This document shows positions 9,060 to 15,671 of a stretch of 64,000 nt of DNA, one piece after another. The stretch lies in assembly GCF_025642975.1 (NCBI RefSeq), contig NZ_JANZKJ010000008.1, positions 1 to 64,000 on the forward strand, written 5' to 3'. The notes under the pieces were generated by a model. It was not told where the DNA came from. It did no database searches and worked only from the letters and a program-made list of their open reading frames with translations. The stretch comes from Pseudomonas sp. RIT-PI-S. Lineage in GTDB: Bacteria > Pseudomonadota > Gammaproteobacteria > Pseudomonadales > Pseudomonadaceae. Each line of letters begins with the position of its first letter. Within the stretch, counting starts at the first letter, position 1. The position numbers and the translations under genes were made by a program.

Positions 9060-9695
9060 ATGGAACGATTCAATAGTGCGATAGCCGTCTTTCAACACGC
9101 TGTCGAACGCGCGCGACAAATGGTCAGCTTATATGACGCGTTAGTAGCTTTAAGGCCACGTGAGCCTGCTAACGATGATGCATTAAGATCCGCATATTTT
9201 CAGGTGGTAAGCTCCTTTGATTTTTTTGCACATGAAATTGCTGCTATTGAAGCAAACTATCGGCTGTCTAAAAATATTCGGACCAAGAAAATTTCGGTTC
9301 CTATGGAGCTAATGGTTATAGTGAATGAGGAAGAAAGAATAGCCGCGGCTGATTCATATCTTAGACAGCAAAATTCCTACCGGGCATTTGTCGATCCAGG
9401 AAAGCTTGCAGAACTTCTTTCTTGTTATTGCGATGAGCCTTGGAAAAAAATTCATATTTCTTTTAATGATGGAAAAAATGAATCAGATAAGTTGGGGCTG
9501 GAGGAATTAAAAGGACAGCTTAAGAATATTTGGAGGCGGAGAAATCAAATTGCTCACGAGGCCGATGTAAATCCTACGTTCGCTGGTATCGGCTTATGGC
9601 CCATAGATAAAACTGACACTCAGTTTACAATTGATTTCATAGTTGAGTTAGGAAGATTTCTTCCAATGGTGATTTCGACTGAGTTTGATGCTTAA
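9060..9695 (+). CDS. HEPN-domain protein, putative RNase effector
   Basis: A 211-residue mostly helical protein. The C-terminal part has RRRNQIAHEAD with Arg161 and His166, the R-x4-H signature of HEPN ribonucleases, and helical segments such as QVVSSFDFFAHEI resemble RiboL-PSP-type HEPN proteins. The start is two bases after the ParA-like stop, so translation is coupled and the two products probably act together. HEPN proteins commonly cut tRNA or mRNA in abortive infection or toxin systems. The target here is unknown. The HEPN assignment rests on the motif and helical pattern. Confidence 0.7.
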   Translation: MERFNSAIAVFQHAVERARQMVSLYDALVALRPREPANDDALRSAYFQVVSSFDFFAHEIAAIEANYRLSKNIRTKKISVPMELMVIVNEEERIAAADSYLRQQNSYRAFVDPGKLAELLSCYCDEPWKKIHISFNDGKNESDKLGLEELKGQLKNIWRRRNQIAHEADVNPTFAGIGLWPIDKTDTQFTIDFIVELGRFLPMVISTEFDA

Positions 9696-10648
9696 AGGGA
9701 AGAAGAAAGGGGGAAGTGATGCAGGTACCGAAGCGCGATTGTCTTGGCGTAGCTCAGTACAGCTCAGATTTAACCGAACAGTTTCTCTAAGCTGTGCATG
9801 AAATTTGTCTTGATTATATAATCTCCAGGTATTGGTTAATCCAGTCTGTCGTCGTTATAGTTTTGGTATGTGCCGCCGCTCTGCTTTTGTAGGTGGATGG
9901 TTATGTGGCTTGCAGCGGAAACATGCTCAAGATTGTTTAAAGCAATGGTTTGTTGACTTACCTTGGAGCCCCCTTGGTCTTACGTACTGATTTGTGATCA
10001 ATACATGGAATTGCAAAGCGAGGCTCCGCCGTTTTAATCCAAGCTCGGCCTTGGAAAGAGCGCCCAATCAATGGCGTGGCATTTAGTGGGGACGTGTAAG
10101 GAACGCGGGCAGTGGTAAAGAATTGGTACAAAGCAAGGACGGCAAGCCCAAAGCCCCCGGCAGCCGCTACCCGCCGCGAGACACCGTCCAATCCATCATC
10201 GGGGCAACGCTGAAGCGCCGGGACAGCGCAGGGCGCGTGGCCGTTGGGTTAGAGGCAGTTTCGGAGGTCATCTGAAAGGTCTGGTTATGGCTCGTTTGCA
10301 CTCTGCCGTCAGCGGGTTTTCAAGAGATCACCGGTACGGTGTACCAGACAATCCTCATGTACCTGTGACGCTTGGCATCCTTCTAAAACGAAAAAATGCA
10401 GTAACAGCTTAGGGCTGTACGGCGCGAGTGTCGGCTGGTGCGGGATGAGAGACCAGTCTATCAGGAAAGCAAACCCCCTCGACTGCCCCCAGGCTGCCAG
10501 TGCACCTCCTTAGCAGCGATACGGCTGTTACTGGTCAGGTGGTACACCCCCGACTGGGTCCCGATCCCCGAGGACCGTTGAGCGGCACTGCTGGCGGGCC
10601 TTCCGGGCGAATCATTGCCAACGCGCTGAGGCAGGATCTCCAGGGCAT
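9696..10648. other. Gene-poor junction between island and prophage remnant
   Basis: No intact gene is supported. A 23-codon reading frame at 9719-9790 has a strong ribosome site but no recognisable product. A gene relic is listed separately at 10087-10275. Around 10465-10640 the reverse strand has a short protein-like run (GTQSGVYHL and NSRIAAKEVHWQPGG) without a start. The region probably records several deletions. Confidence 0.45.
10087..10275 (+). pseudogene. 3' relic of an unidentified gene
   Basis: One frame is open from a stop at 10084 to a TGA at 10273-10275 and gives a natural-looking C-terminus (DGKPKAPGSRYPPRDTVQSI, then LKRRDSAGRVAVGLEA). There is no ATG or GTG start or ribosome site, so it seems to be the truncated end of a gene. 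It resembles phage or plasmid proteins in composition only; I cannot name it. Confidence 0.35.
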
Positions 10649-11299
10649 TCACTCTGGGGCCGCCAGTCCATTCAAGGCGGCCTCGTACTCGGCGAAGCTT
10701 ATGACCGTTGCCTCCCCGGCCCAGTCGATGCTTGGGTCGCCGCGCTCGGAAATCTTCTGCGGGCTTTGCTGGTCGTGCCTGAACCCCAGCAGGATGTATG
10801 CCGTCTGCCCGCACGAAAAGAACCGACCGCCCCATAACGCAATGCTACCTAGGTGAATGCCCAGCGCTTTCCATACTTCGTTCGCGTCGATCCGCTCCGG
10901 ACAGTAAGCGGCCCATAACTCAAGCAGGCGGTCGTGCTCGGCATAAATAGCCTCTGGCTTGACCAACTGCATGCCCCTGGGGATTTTTGGGCGCTTGCGC
11001 AGCGTTCGGTAACCCCATTGATCGGGCCGGCGCCAGTGCCGGTCCAGCTCCACGCCACCGGTCAATTGCACCCCGCCAATGTAATGGGCCTGTAGCCAGC
11101 GCATCGATGACACCGGCCCGCCTAGCTTTTGTGCCAGTTGTAGCCGCGCCTGATGGAAGCTCGCCACTTTCTGTTCCCACGCTTGCACCGTGGCGACTAC
11201 AGCGGGCGCATTGGTTCGGCAGCAGGTGCGGTAAGCGCTGGACATGACCTGATCGGTGATAATCTCTGCGTCGCTAACGGCATTGAGCTCTATTTGCAT
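10649..11299 (-). CDS. Unknown prophage-associated protein
   Basis: A 216-residue soluble protein. The ATG at 11299 (MQIELNAVSDAEI) is preceded by AAGGAG. No known motif is seen apart from scattered Trp and His residues and a KRPKIPRG basic patch near the middle. It is the last gene of a same-strand run with a short membrane protein, a 119-residue protein and an Ogr-like regulator, so it probably belongs to the early operon of the P2-like prophage. Its function is not known. Confidence 0.65.
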   Translation of the reverse strand: MQIELNAVSDAEIITDQVMSSAYRTCCRTNAPAVVATVQAWEQKVASFHQARLQLAQKLGGPVSSMRWLQAHYIGGVQLTGGVELDRHWRRPDQWGYRTLRKRPKIPRGMQLVKPEAIYAEHDRLLELWAAYCPERIDANEVWKALGIHLGSIALWGGRFFSCGQTAYILLGFRHDQQSPQKISERGDPSIDWAGEATVISFAEYEAALNGLAAPE

Positions 11300-11358
11300 G
11301 GTGTACTCCTTGTATCGTTGGCAGGCGTCGGGTGTTGCCGCACCCGGCGCCGCCCTGG

Positions 11359-11481
11359 TCAAAGTTGCAGCAGCTCGAAACCCAAAGGCACGGCGTAAGC
11401 CAGGGCGAAAATCAGCCCGGCCATGCCTACCGCTTCGCCAGCCAAGGCCAACAGGCCGGGTTCGTCAGGCGGTTCGTTCAT
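11359..11481 (-). CDS. 40-residue membrane protein of the prophage remnant
   Basis: A short gene starting MNEPPDEPGLLALAGE with AAGGAG ten bases before the ATG. Residues 17-38 form one hydrophobic segment (GVAGMAGLIFALAYAV-like). It lies between two phage genes on the same strand. Its size, ribosome site and position support a real small gene of unknown role. Confidence 0.55.
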   Translation of the reverse strand: MNEPPDEPGLLALAGEAVGMAGLIFALAYAVPLGFELLQL

Positions 11482-11508
11482 CCAGGGGTTGCTCCTTATC
11501 AGGGCGTG

Positions 11509-11868
11509 TCAGTTCACCAAGCGCAGGTGGCGGCGGCCCGGAGCGGCGAGGATCAGCCGGACGATGGCAGCCACGGGGACCATGTACGTCAGCCCGCTGG
11601 CCGAATCCGTCAGCACGGCCAGCGAATCGGTGCTGTTGGCGAGGTCCAGGCGGTAGCGCCCGTCGGCCCTGCGAAACTCGCCATAGGCGCGGCCGGCGAT
11701 GACATGAGCCTGTTCTGCTTCCACGCCGTGGTCATGCTGCAGGTGAGCCGCGGTCCGGCTGAACAGCGCTTGGTCGCAACCGGGATGCGTGTTCCGGTGG
11801 CTTTGCAGAAAGGCGAGGGCGATGCCCTGCATGGTGCTGTGAGGGTCGTGTGGCGCGCTGAAGGTCAT
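11509..11868 (-). CDS. Unknown 119-residue prophage protein
   Basis: It starts MTFSAPHDPHSTMQGIAL, with GGAG eight bases before the ATG. The middle has several His residues (AAHLQHDHGVEAEQAH) and the C-terminus is hydrophobic then basic (VAAIVRLILAAPGRRHLRL). It follows the Ogr-like gene by 12 bases on the same strand, so it is in the early operon. No function can be read from the sequence. Confidence 0.6.
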   Translation of the reverse strand: MTFSAPHDPHSTMQGIALAFLQSHRNTHPGCDQALFSRTAAHLQHDHGVEAEQAHVIAGRAYGEFRRADGRYRLDLANSTDSLAVLTDSASGLTYMVPVAAIVRLILAAPGRRHLRLVN

Positions 11869-11880
11869 GGCAATCGCTCC

Positions 11881-12144
11881 TCAGTCCGCTGTAGGGGCTT
11901 TGGCGACGTGGCGTCGCGCTTTCGAACGTGCCGCCCTGGGAGAAAGGGGTAATTTGATGCCTGGGCTGGGCATCCCCGATGGGCTCAGCTCATGGGTCAT
12001 TTCAAATTGAGCCCGGCATGCCCAGCCGCAGCGCTCGTTGAGGCATTGCAGGTACGCCACACGCAGAAAAAGATGCACGCCATCGCTGGTGCGGATACGC
12101 ATTCGCGCCTGGCAGTGGGGGCATACCAGTTTATAAACGCTCAT
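11881..12144 (-). CDS. Ogr/Delta-type zinc-finger late-gene activator
   Basis: An 87-residue protein starting MSVYKLVCPHCQARMRIRT. The CPHC pair at residues 8-11 and the C-x4-C pair in QCLNERCGW make the four-Cys zinc site of P2 Ogr and related activators, which turn on late phage promoters with host RNA polymerase. The C-terminal tail is basic. Its ATG overlaps the stop of the 40-residue gene upstream. It shows that the remnant derives from a P2/phiCTX-like phage. Confidence 0.8.
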   Translation of the reverse strand: MSVYKLVCPHCQARMRIRTSDGVHLFLRVAYLQCLNERCGWACRAQFEMTHELSPSGMPSPGIKLPLSPRAARSKARRHVAKAPTAD

Positions 12145-12263
12145 GCCGCCTCCCTGGGGCGCACGCCGCGCTGGCTGGGGAAGTCGCTTACCGAGGCTTC
12201 TGACGTCTGAATCCGCTCGTGGGCCGACCGGCGTGCTTGCTCACTGGCATAGGTCATAGGCAT
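12141..12263 (-). CDS. 40-residue first gene of the phage early operon
   Basis: It starts MPMTYASEQARRSAHERI and ends by overlapping the Ogr-like ATG (ATGA). It is the first reading frame after the divergent repressor control region. The protein is charged with no recognised motif. Coupling to the next gene is the main support. Confidence 0.5.
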   Translation of the reverse strand: MPMTYASEQARRSAHERIQTSEASVSDFPSQRGVRPREAA

Positions 12264-12304
12264 ATTCCGTTTCGTGTGACTGTTTGTGCATTTAAGTAGA
12301 CGAT

Positions 12305-12322
12305 ATTCAACGAATGTTGAAT
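12305..12322. promoter_or_regulatory. Inverted repeat, likely phage repressor operator
   Basis: ATTCAAC-GAAT-GTTGAAT has perfect 7-bp arms and lies in the 82-base gap between the repressor gene and the divergent early operon. The position is the classic one for a C/CI operator. Confidence 0.6.
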
Positions 12323-12345
12323 CGTCAAGCCGTGGAGTGATCGCT

Positions 12346-12666
12346 TTGTTGAAAATCGGTGACCGGTTGAAGGAAGAAAGGGTGCGCCTAGGCTTTAACC
12401 AAGCGGACTTCGCTGCGGTAGGCGGCGTCGCCAAGACCAGCCAGTTCAACTACGAAAAGGGTGATCGCAGCCCAGACGCCGAGTACCTGGCCAAAGTGCT
12501 GGGGGCCGGCGCAGACATTCTGTACATCGTGAGCGGCCAGCGAGTCCCGCCGGCGGCCAGCCTCGATGCGGCCGAATCATTGCTGTTGAGCCGCTATCGC
12601 GCTGTGGGCGCGCGGGATCGGGACACCTTGAACCACATCCTGGAGCGGATGGTCGCGGCTAATTAA
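12346..12666 (+). CDS. XRE-family phage repressor (CI/C type)
   Basis: A protein of about 106 residues with an N-terminal helix-turn-helix: LKEERVRLGFNQADFAAVGG followed by KTSQFNYEKGDRSPDAEYL. I place the start at TTG 12346 because GTGGAG sits eight bases upstream; a GTG at 12337 is the other choice. It has no S24 peptidase domain, so like P2 C it would not be RecA-cleaved. It diverges from the early operon across the 12305 operator. It keeps the immunity of a prophage that can no longer grow. Confidence 0.8.
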   Translation: MLKIGDRLKEERVRLGFNQADFAAVGGVAKTSQFNYEKGDRSPDAEYLAKVLGAGADILYIVSGQRVPPAASLDAAESLLLSRYRAVGARDRDTLNHILERMVAAN

Positions 12667-12771
12667 CCGCCTAGGCCATTAGAGTAATATTTTGTCAGGT
12701 TCCAGACTTTTCTCGGCTTGCGGCGCTGCCTTTAGGCGTTCAATCCAGTACCTCCATCCAGGAATAGGTAC

Positions 12772-12930
12772 ATGCGGGAGAAGCAAGAAAACCAAACCGT
12801 CGTCGAGCCGGAATTCAACAAAACGGAACGAACGCTTATTCACCTTTACCGGCAGTTGCCCCTGCAAGATCGTCGCTACCTTCGGAGGGTAGCGCTGATC
12901 ATGGCAAAGGCTGCACTGAAGCGTTCGTAA
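12772..12930 (+). CDS. 52-residue basic protein downstream of the repressor
   Basis: It starts MREKQENQTVVEPEFNKTE with AGGAATAGG before the ATG and ends in a helical basic segment (RRYLRRVALIMAKAALKRS). It follows the repressor on the same strand by 105 bases. A reverse-strand frame covers the same bases without a good start. It may be a lysogeny-expressed phage gene; its function is unknown. Confidence 0.45.
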   Translation: MREKQENQTVVEPEFNKTERTLIHLYRQLPLQDRRYLRRVALIMAKAALKRS

Positions 12931-12991
12931 GACCCCCTGGCACGGTTACTGGCCAAGAGGGTCGCTGTTCACTCATAAGCAGGAGCATGTA

Positions 12992-13123
12992 ATGGAATCA
13001 GTCAAATTTTACTTATCCACCTTTGATCATGTTGACTTCACGCACTGGGGGCCCGCATACAAAGCTGGCGGCCCCGCTAACAAACCCTCGGTGCTGGCGG
13101 TAAAGCCAGGCCGGCACCGGTAG
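12992..13123 (+). CDS. 43-residue small protein
   Basis: It starts MESVKFYLSTFDHVDFTHW with AGGAG seven bases before the ATG. The tail is rich in Gly, Pro and basic residues. It lies between the repressor side and the convergent lysis genes. Only the ribosome site and composition support it. Confidence 0.35.
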   Translation: MESVKFYLSTFDHVDFTHWGPAYKAGGPANKPSVLAVKPGRHR

Positions 13124-13147
13124 CGCTCGGCGCACCCCGGGCGCCGG

Positions 13148-13408
13148 CTATTCAAGGGCGCGTTGCTGATGGTCCACGATCATGTCCAGTTGTGCCGCGC
13201 AACGCGCCCAATCCGCTACAGCGGCATCCAGCGCGGCTTGCAACTCGCCGTTATTGCGCGGCTGGCTCGCGCTCAGCGTGCAGCGCACCACGGCGGGACA
13301 TCCATTCACGATAGGCAGCGGCACCGCTGAGGGCGGGACGTTGGTGCAGCCCACGAGCAAGCTCAGGCAAAGGCTGGCCAGCCCACTGGGCCAATTCGGT
13401 ATTTTCAC
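13148..13408 (-). CDS. Rz1/LysC-like outer-membrane spanin lipoprotein
   Basis: An 86-residue protein with a signal and lipobox (SLCLSLLVGC, Cys near residue 21) followed by a Pro-containing stretch. Most of its 5' end lies inside the Rz-like gene in another frame, the nested arrangement of Rz/Rz1 and P2 lysB/lysC. O-spanins link to the i-spanin and fuse the membranes at the end of lysis. The cargo beyond the lipobox is longer than in lambda Rz1. Confidence 0.7.
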   Translation of the reverse strand: MKIPNWPSGLASLCLSLLVGCTNVPPSAVPLPIVNGCPAVVRCTLSASQPRNNGELQAALDAAVADWARCAAQLDMIVDHQQRALE

Positions 13409-13673
13409 GTTTCAGCTCCTCGATCAAACGCTCGCGTTCAGTGGCCAAAGCGGCCAGTTGGTGATGCTCGCGGCGCAGCCGGGCTTGTGCCCTGCGTTCG
13501 GCCTCGAGGGTGTCGCGAATGGCCCTCAAGGCGGTTTCGCTGTGGGCTTGGGCCATTTTCGCCGCTTGGGTGCGAGCCTCGCTGGCGCTGCGTTCAAGGG
13601 CATTGAGGCGAATGAACAGCCCCAACGTAAGCAGCAGGCCCAAACCGTACAGGGCTTGGCGCAGCAGGCTCAT
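13251..13673 (-). CDS. Rz/LysB-like inner-membrane spanin
   Basis: A 140-residue protein with an N-terminal membrane anchor (LYGLGLLLTLGLFIRL, about residues 8-23) and a long coiled coil rich in Glu, Arg and Ala (about residues 25-100). This is the i-spanin layout. The ATG overlaps the holin stop (ATGA). The o-spanin gene starts inside its 3' part. No endolysin gene lies between holin and spanin, where P2 has one. Confidence 0.75.
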   Translation of the reverse strand: MSLLRQALYGLGLLLTLGLFIRLNALERSASEARTQAAKMAQAHSETALRAIRDTLEAERRAQARLRREHHQLAALATERERLIEELKRENTELAQWAGQPLPELARGLHQRPALSGAAAYREWMSRRGALHAEREPAAQ

Positions 13674-13984
13674 GGTTTGCTCGCCCGGCGTACGAAAAAG
13701 CGCAGGGCGAGGGCGCGGATGGCCTCGACCCCGAGCAGCCCGATCATGCCGCCGAAGAAGGGCGCTGCGCTGCTGGCAATGCCAAGTAATGCCAGCCCCG
13801 AGCAGCCCGCCAGGGCGATCGCGCCACACAGCAGCGCTTCTAGGATCATGCGGCGCCAGGTGCCCCCGCCATAGATAACGCGCAGGCCGGCGATCACGCC
13901 GGCGAGTGTGCCGGCATACAAAGCGGTCCAATGCTGTTCCAGCCAGGCAGCCAGCCAGGCCCAGTCTTCCGGTTTGTCTGGCAT
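13670..13984 (-). CDS. Phage holin-like membrane protein
   Basis: A 104-residue protein starting MPDKPEDWAWLAAWLEQHW with AAGGA before the ATG. It has three hydrophobic segments (about residues 20-38, 47-66 and 72-88) and a basic tail (RFFVRRASK), like lambda/P2-type holins that form the lysis hole. It lies between gpL and the spanin genes, as P2 gene Y does. Confidence 0.72.
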   Translation of the reverse strand: MPDKPEDWAWLAAWLEQHWTALYAGTLAGVIAGLRVIYGGGTWRRMILEALLCGAIALAGCSGLALLGIASSAAPFFGGMIGLLGVEAIRALALRFFVRRASKP

Positions 13985-14078
13985 GTTCGGGATCCTTCCA
14001 GGTGAGAGGTTCAGGTCCACGGCTATAGGTGCGCCTGCATCGAGCCGATGGAGCGTGGTCAGGCAATAGCCGGTTCGT

Positions 14079-14528
14079 TCAAGCGGGCTCAACCCAGGCG
14101 CAGCTGCTTCCTTGCAGCTCACTCAAGGCTTGGCGATAGGCCCTGCGGTAGTCATCCGCGGCGTGCGTGAGCGCATGGGGCCGGCGCTGACCGTCGCCGA
14201 TGCCATCGTCGGTACGGGCGAACTCGCATAACCGAGCGCCCGCCGCGCAGTACAGCGCGCGGCGGTACAGCAGCAGCCATACGCTATGGCCATGCAGACG
14301 CTCCGCGGGTACTTCTGCGAGGGTGTTGTAGCCTTCAGCACGCCAACCCTGTTTCAGAGGCCGCAGTTCGCGATTAAGACAAAGCATGGCGTCGAGCACT
14401 GCTTGCTCCAGCCGCACCGGCGTCACATTGGCAGTCAGCCCCAGCACCGTGGTGACGGCCTGAGGGTCGATGTCTGGCCAGAAGCCGTCGTTGTCGAAGG
14501 TGGAGTTGGCAGCGATGAAAGCACTCAT
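14079..14528 (-). CDS. P2 gpL-like head completion protein, altered C-terminus
   Basis: A 149-residue protein starting MSAFIAANSTFDNDGFWPDI with AAGGAGG before the ATG. The segments TANVTPVRLEQAVLDAML, the AEVPAERLHGHS region and the LYRRALYCAAGARLCEF region align with P2 gpL (TGTVTPDRL, ASLADVPAEE, QLYRRAVYS). The last residues after ALSELQG do not look like gpL, so the end seems to be a deletion join that also removed the tail gene X. Just upstream, one frame (ending PGAKATPDQGGNI) may be the last codons of gpM. Confidence 0.75.
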   Translation of the reverse strand: MSAFIAANSTFDNDGFWPDIDPQAVTTVLGLTANVTPVRLEQAVLDAMLCLNRELRPLKQGWRAEGYNTLAEVPAERLHGHSVWLLLYRRALYCAAGARLCEFARTDDGIGDGQRRPHALTHAADDYRRAYRQALSELQGSSCAWVEPA

Positions 14529-14657
14529 ATATTTCCTCCTTGATCGGGGGTGGCCTTGGCGCCTGGGCGGCGCGGATGAAGGCCATGGTCGCGATGAAGG
14601 GCTGCGTGGGGCAATGAGCGCGAGTTGTAGGGGCGTACGGCACAAAAGCAAAGCAGG

Positions 14658-15476
14658 TCAGCTGCGCTCGCTATTGTCATCGGCCCCCGGTAAATCCAGC
14701 GACTGGATGAACAGCGAGAACAGCTCCGGCTGCGCGGAAATATCCAGCTTGGCATACAGATGGCGGCGATGAACCTTGACGGTTTCTGGGGAAATACCCA
14801 GCCGCTCGGCCATGGCCTTGGACGAATACCCCCGCAGAATCAGCCTTGCCACTTCCAGCTCCCGCTCCGACAGCACCTGCGTGCCAAACCGCTCGAGTGC
14901 GTCGCCCACAGAGGGCCGGGTGCCCTCCCAGCGGGTGGCAGCAATTCGCTGGCGGGCGTGTGTCCAGTGCTGCTTGAGCAACGCCAGCACCCAGGGGGCG
15001 CACAGGGTAAGCCTGCCCAGATGGTGGAGGCTAAAGGTTTCGTGCATGCCCAGCGAGAGCGACAGCGTCCCTTCGCCTGGCAGCTGCAGCACGTACTGCA
15101 CCTCATCCTCGAGCACGTGGTCGTGAAAGTAATTGAGGTAATAGTCGGTCTGGTGGAAATGATCAGGGGCGACTTCCTCAAGCCGATAAAAGCCGCTGGC
15201 GATGCCTTCCCGGGCCGCCTGGTAGAAGGGGTCTAGCAGGTACAGCCCGTCCAGATAACGAATGCTCGAAGCAGGCCCGGAAAGGGGCATGGCATCGTAC
15301 TCTTCAAGGGCCACAGGGGCGGCTGAATCCGAGTAGAAGGTCGCCAAGGCATTATCGAAGGGCACCCAGTGCCTGAGCAGCAGCACCAGCTGTCGCCAGA
15401 AGCGGGGGCCGCCAGCGTGCTCGACGGTGCGGGCCAGGGCCATGTGCATCGCGGGTATTTCAAACAGGCTGTTCAC
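14658..15476 (-). CDS. LuxR-family transcription regulator
   Basis: A 272-residue protein with a C-terminal LuxR helix-turn-helix: LSERELEVARLILRGYSSKA followed by GISPETVKVHRRHLYAKL. The N-terminal 180 residues show no autoinducer-binding Trp/Tyr pattern or receiver domain that I can recognise. It diverges from an APC permease and a P1-family aminopeptidase, with two strong inverted repeats between. It most likely controls those two genes in response to a peptide or amine substrate, which is inference. Confidence 0.85.
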   Translation of the reverse strand: MNSLFEIPAMHMALARTVEHAGGPRFWRQLVLLLRHWVPFDNALATFYSDSAAPVALEEYDAMPLSGPASSIRYLDGLYLLDPFYQAAREGIASGFYRLEEVAPDHFHQTDYYLNYFHDHVLEDEVQYVLQLPGEGTLSLSLGMHETFSLHHLGRLTLCAPWVLALLKQHWTHARQRIAATRWEGTRPSVGDALERFGTQVLSERELEVARLILRGYSSKAMAERLGISPETVKVHRRHLYAKLDISAQPELFSLFIQSLDLPGADDNSERS

Positions 15477-15533
15477 GGGCCGCCTTGGTGCTTCAGGGCG
15501 TTACAGTACCTACCGTTTGGCCCCGCGTTGTCA

Positions 15534-15565
15534 ATGGGGGTACCCCCATAGGGGAATTGTTCCCC
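15534..15565. promoter_or_regulatory. Two adjacent inverted repeats, likely LuxR-type operator
   Basis: A perfect 16-bp palindrome ATGGGGGTACCCCCAT (15534-15549) is followed after one base by GGGGAATTGTTCCCC (15551-15565). Both lie between the LuxR gene and the permease. Overlapping halves also give ACCCCCATAGGGG. Confidence 0.6.
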
Positions 15566-15671
15566 CCGTCGCAACTTCCTACAGTGCTGCCCATCAAGCG
15601 CTCCCGTCGAGGGCGCCCGATTTCAGTCTTCGTTCCTGCCTCAACGCCAATAACAACCCGAGGGTAACGAT

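Larger units (their letters stand above)
10649..14640. mobile_element. Gutted P2/phiCTX-like prophage remnant
   Basis: The remnant holds an early operon with an Ogr-like activator, a divergent repressor with operator, a spanin pair, a holin and gpL, all in P2-like order on the reverse strand. Integrase, replication, portal, capsid, terminase, endolysin and all tail genes are missing. The right edge falls between the possible gpM tail at about 14640 and the LuxR gene stop at 14658. The left edge is not defined. No attachment repeats were identified. Confidence 0.75.

Noticed and set aside
9719..9790. 23-codon frame with a strong ribosome site after the HEPN gene
   Set aside because: Too short and without any recognisable product or conserved feature; kept only as a note.
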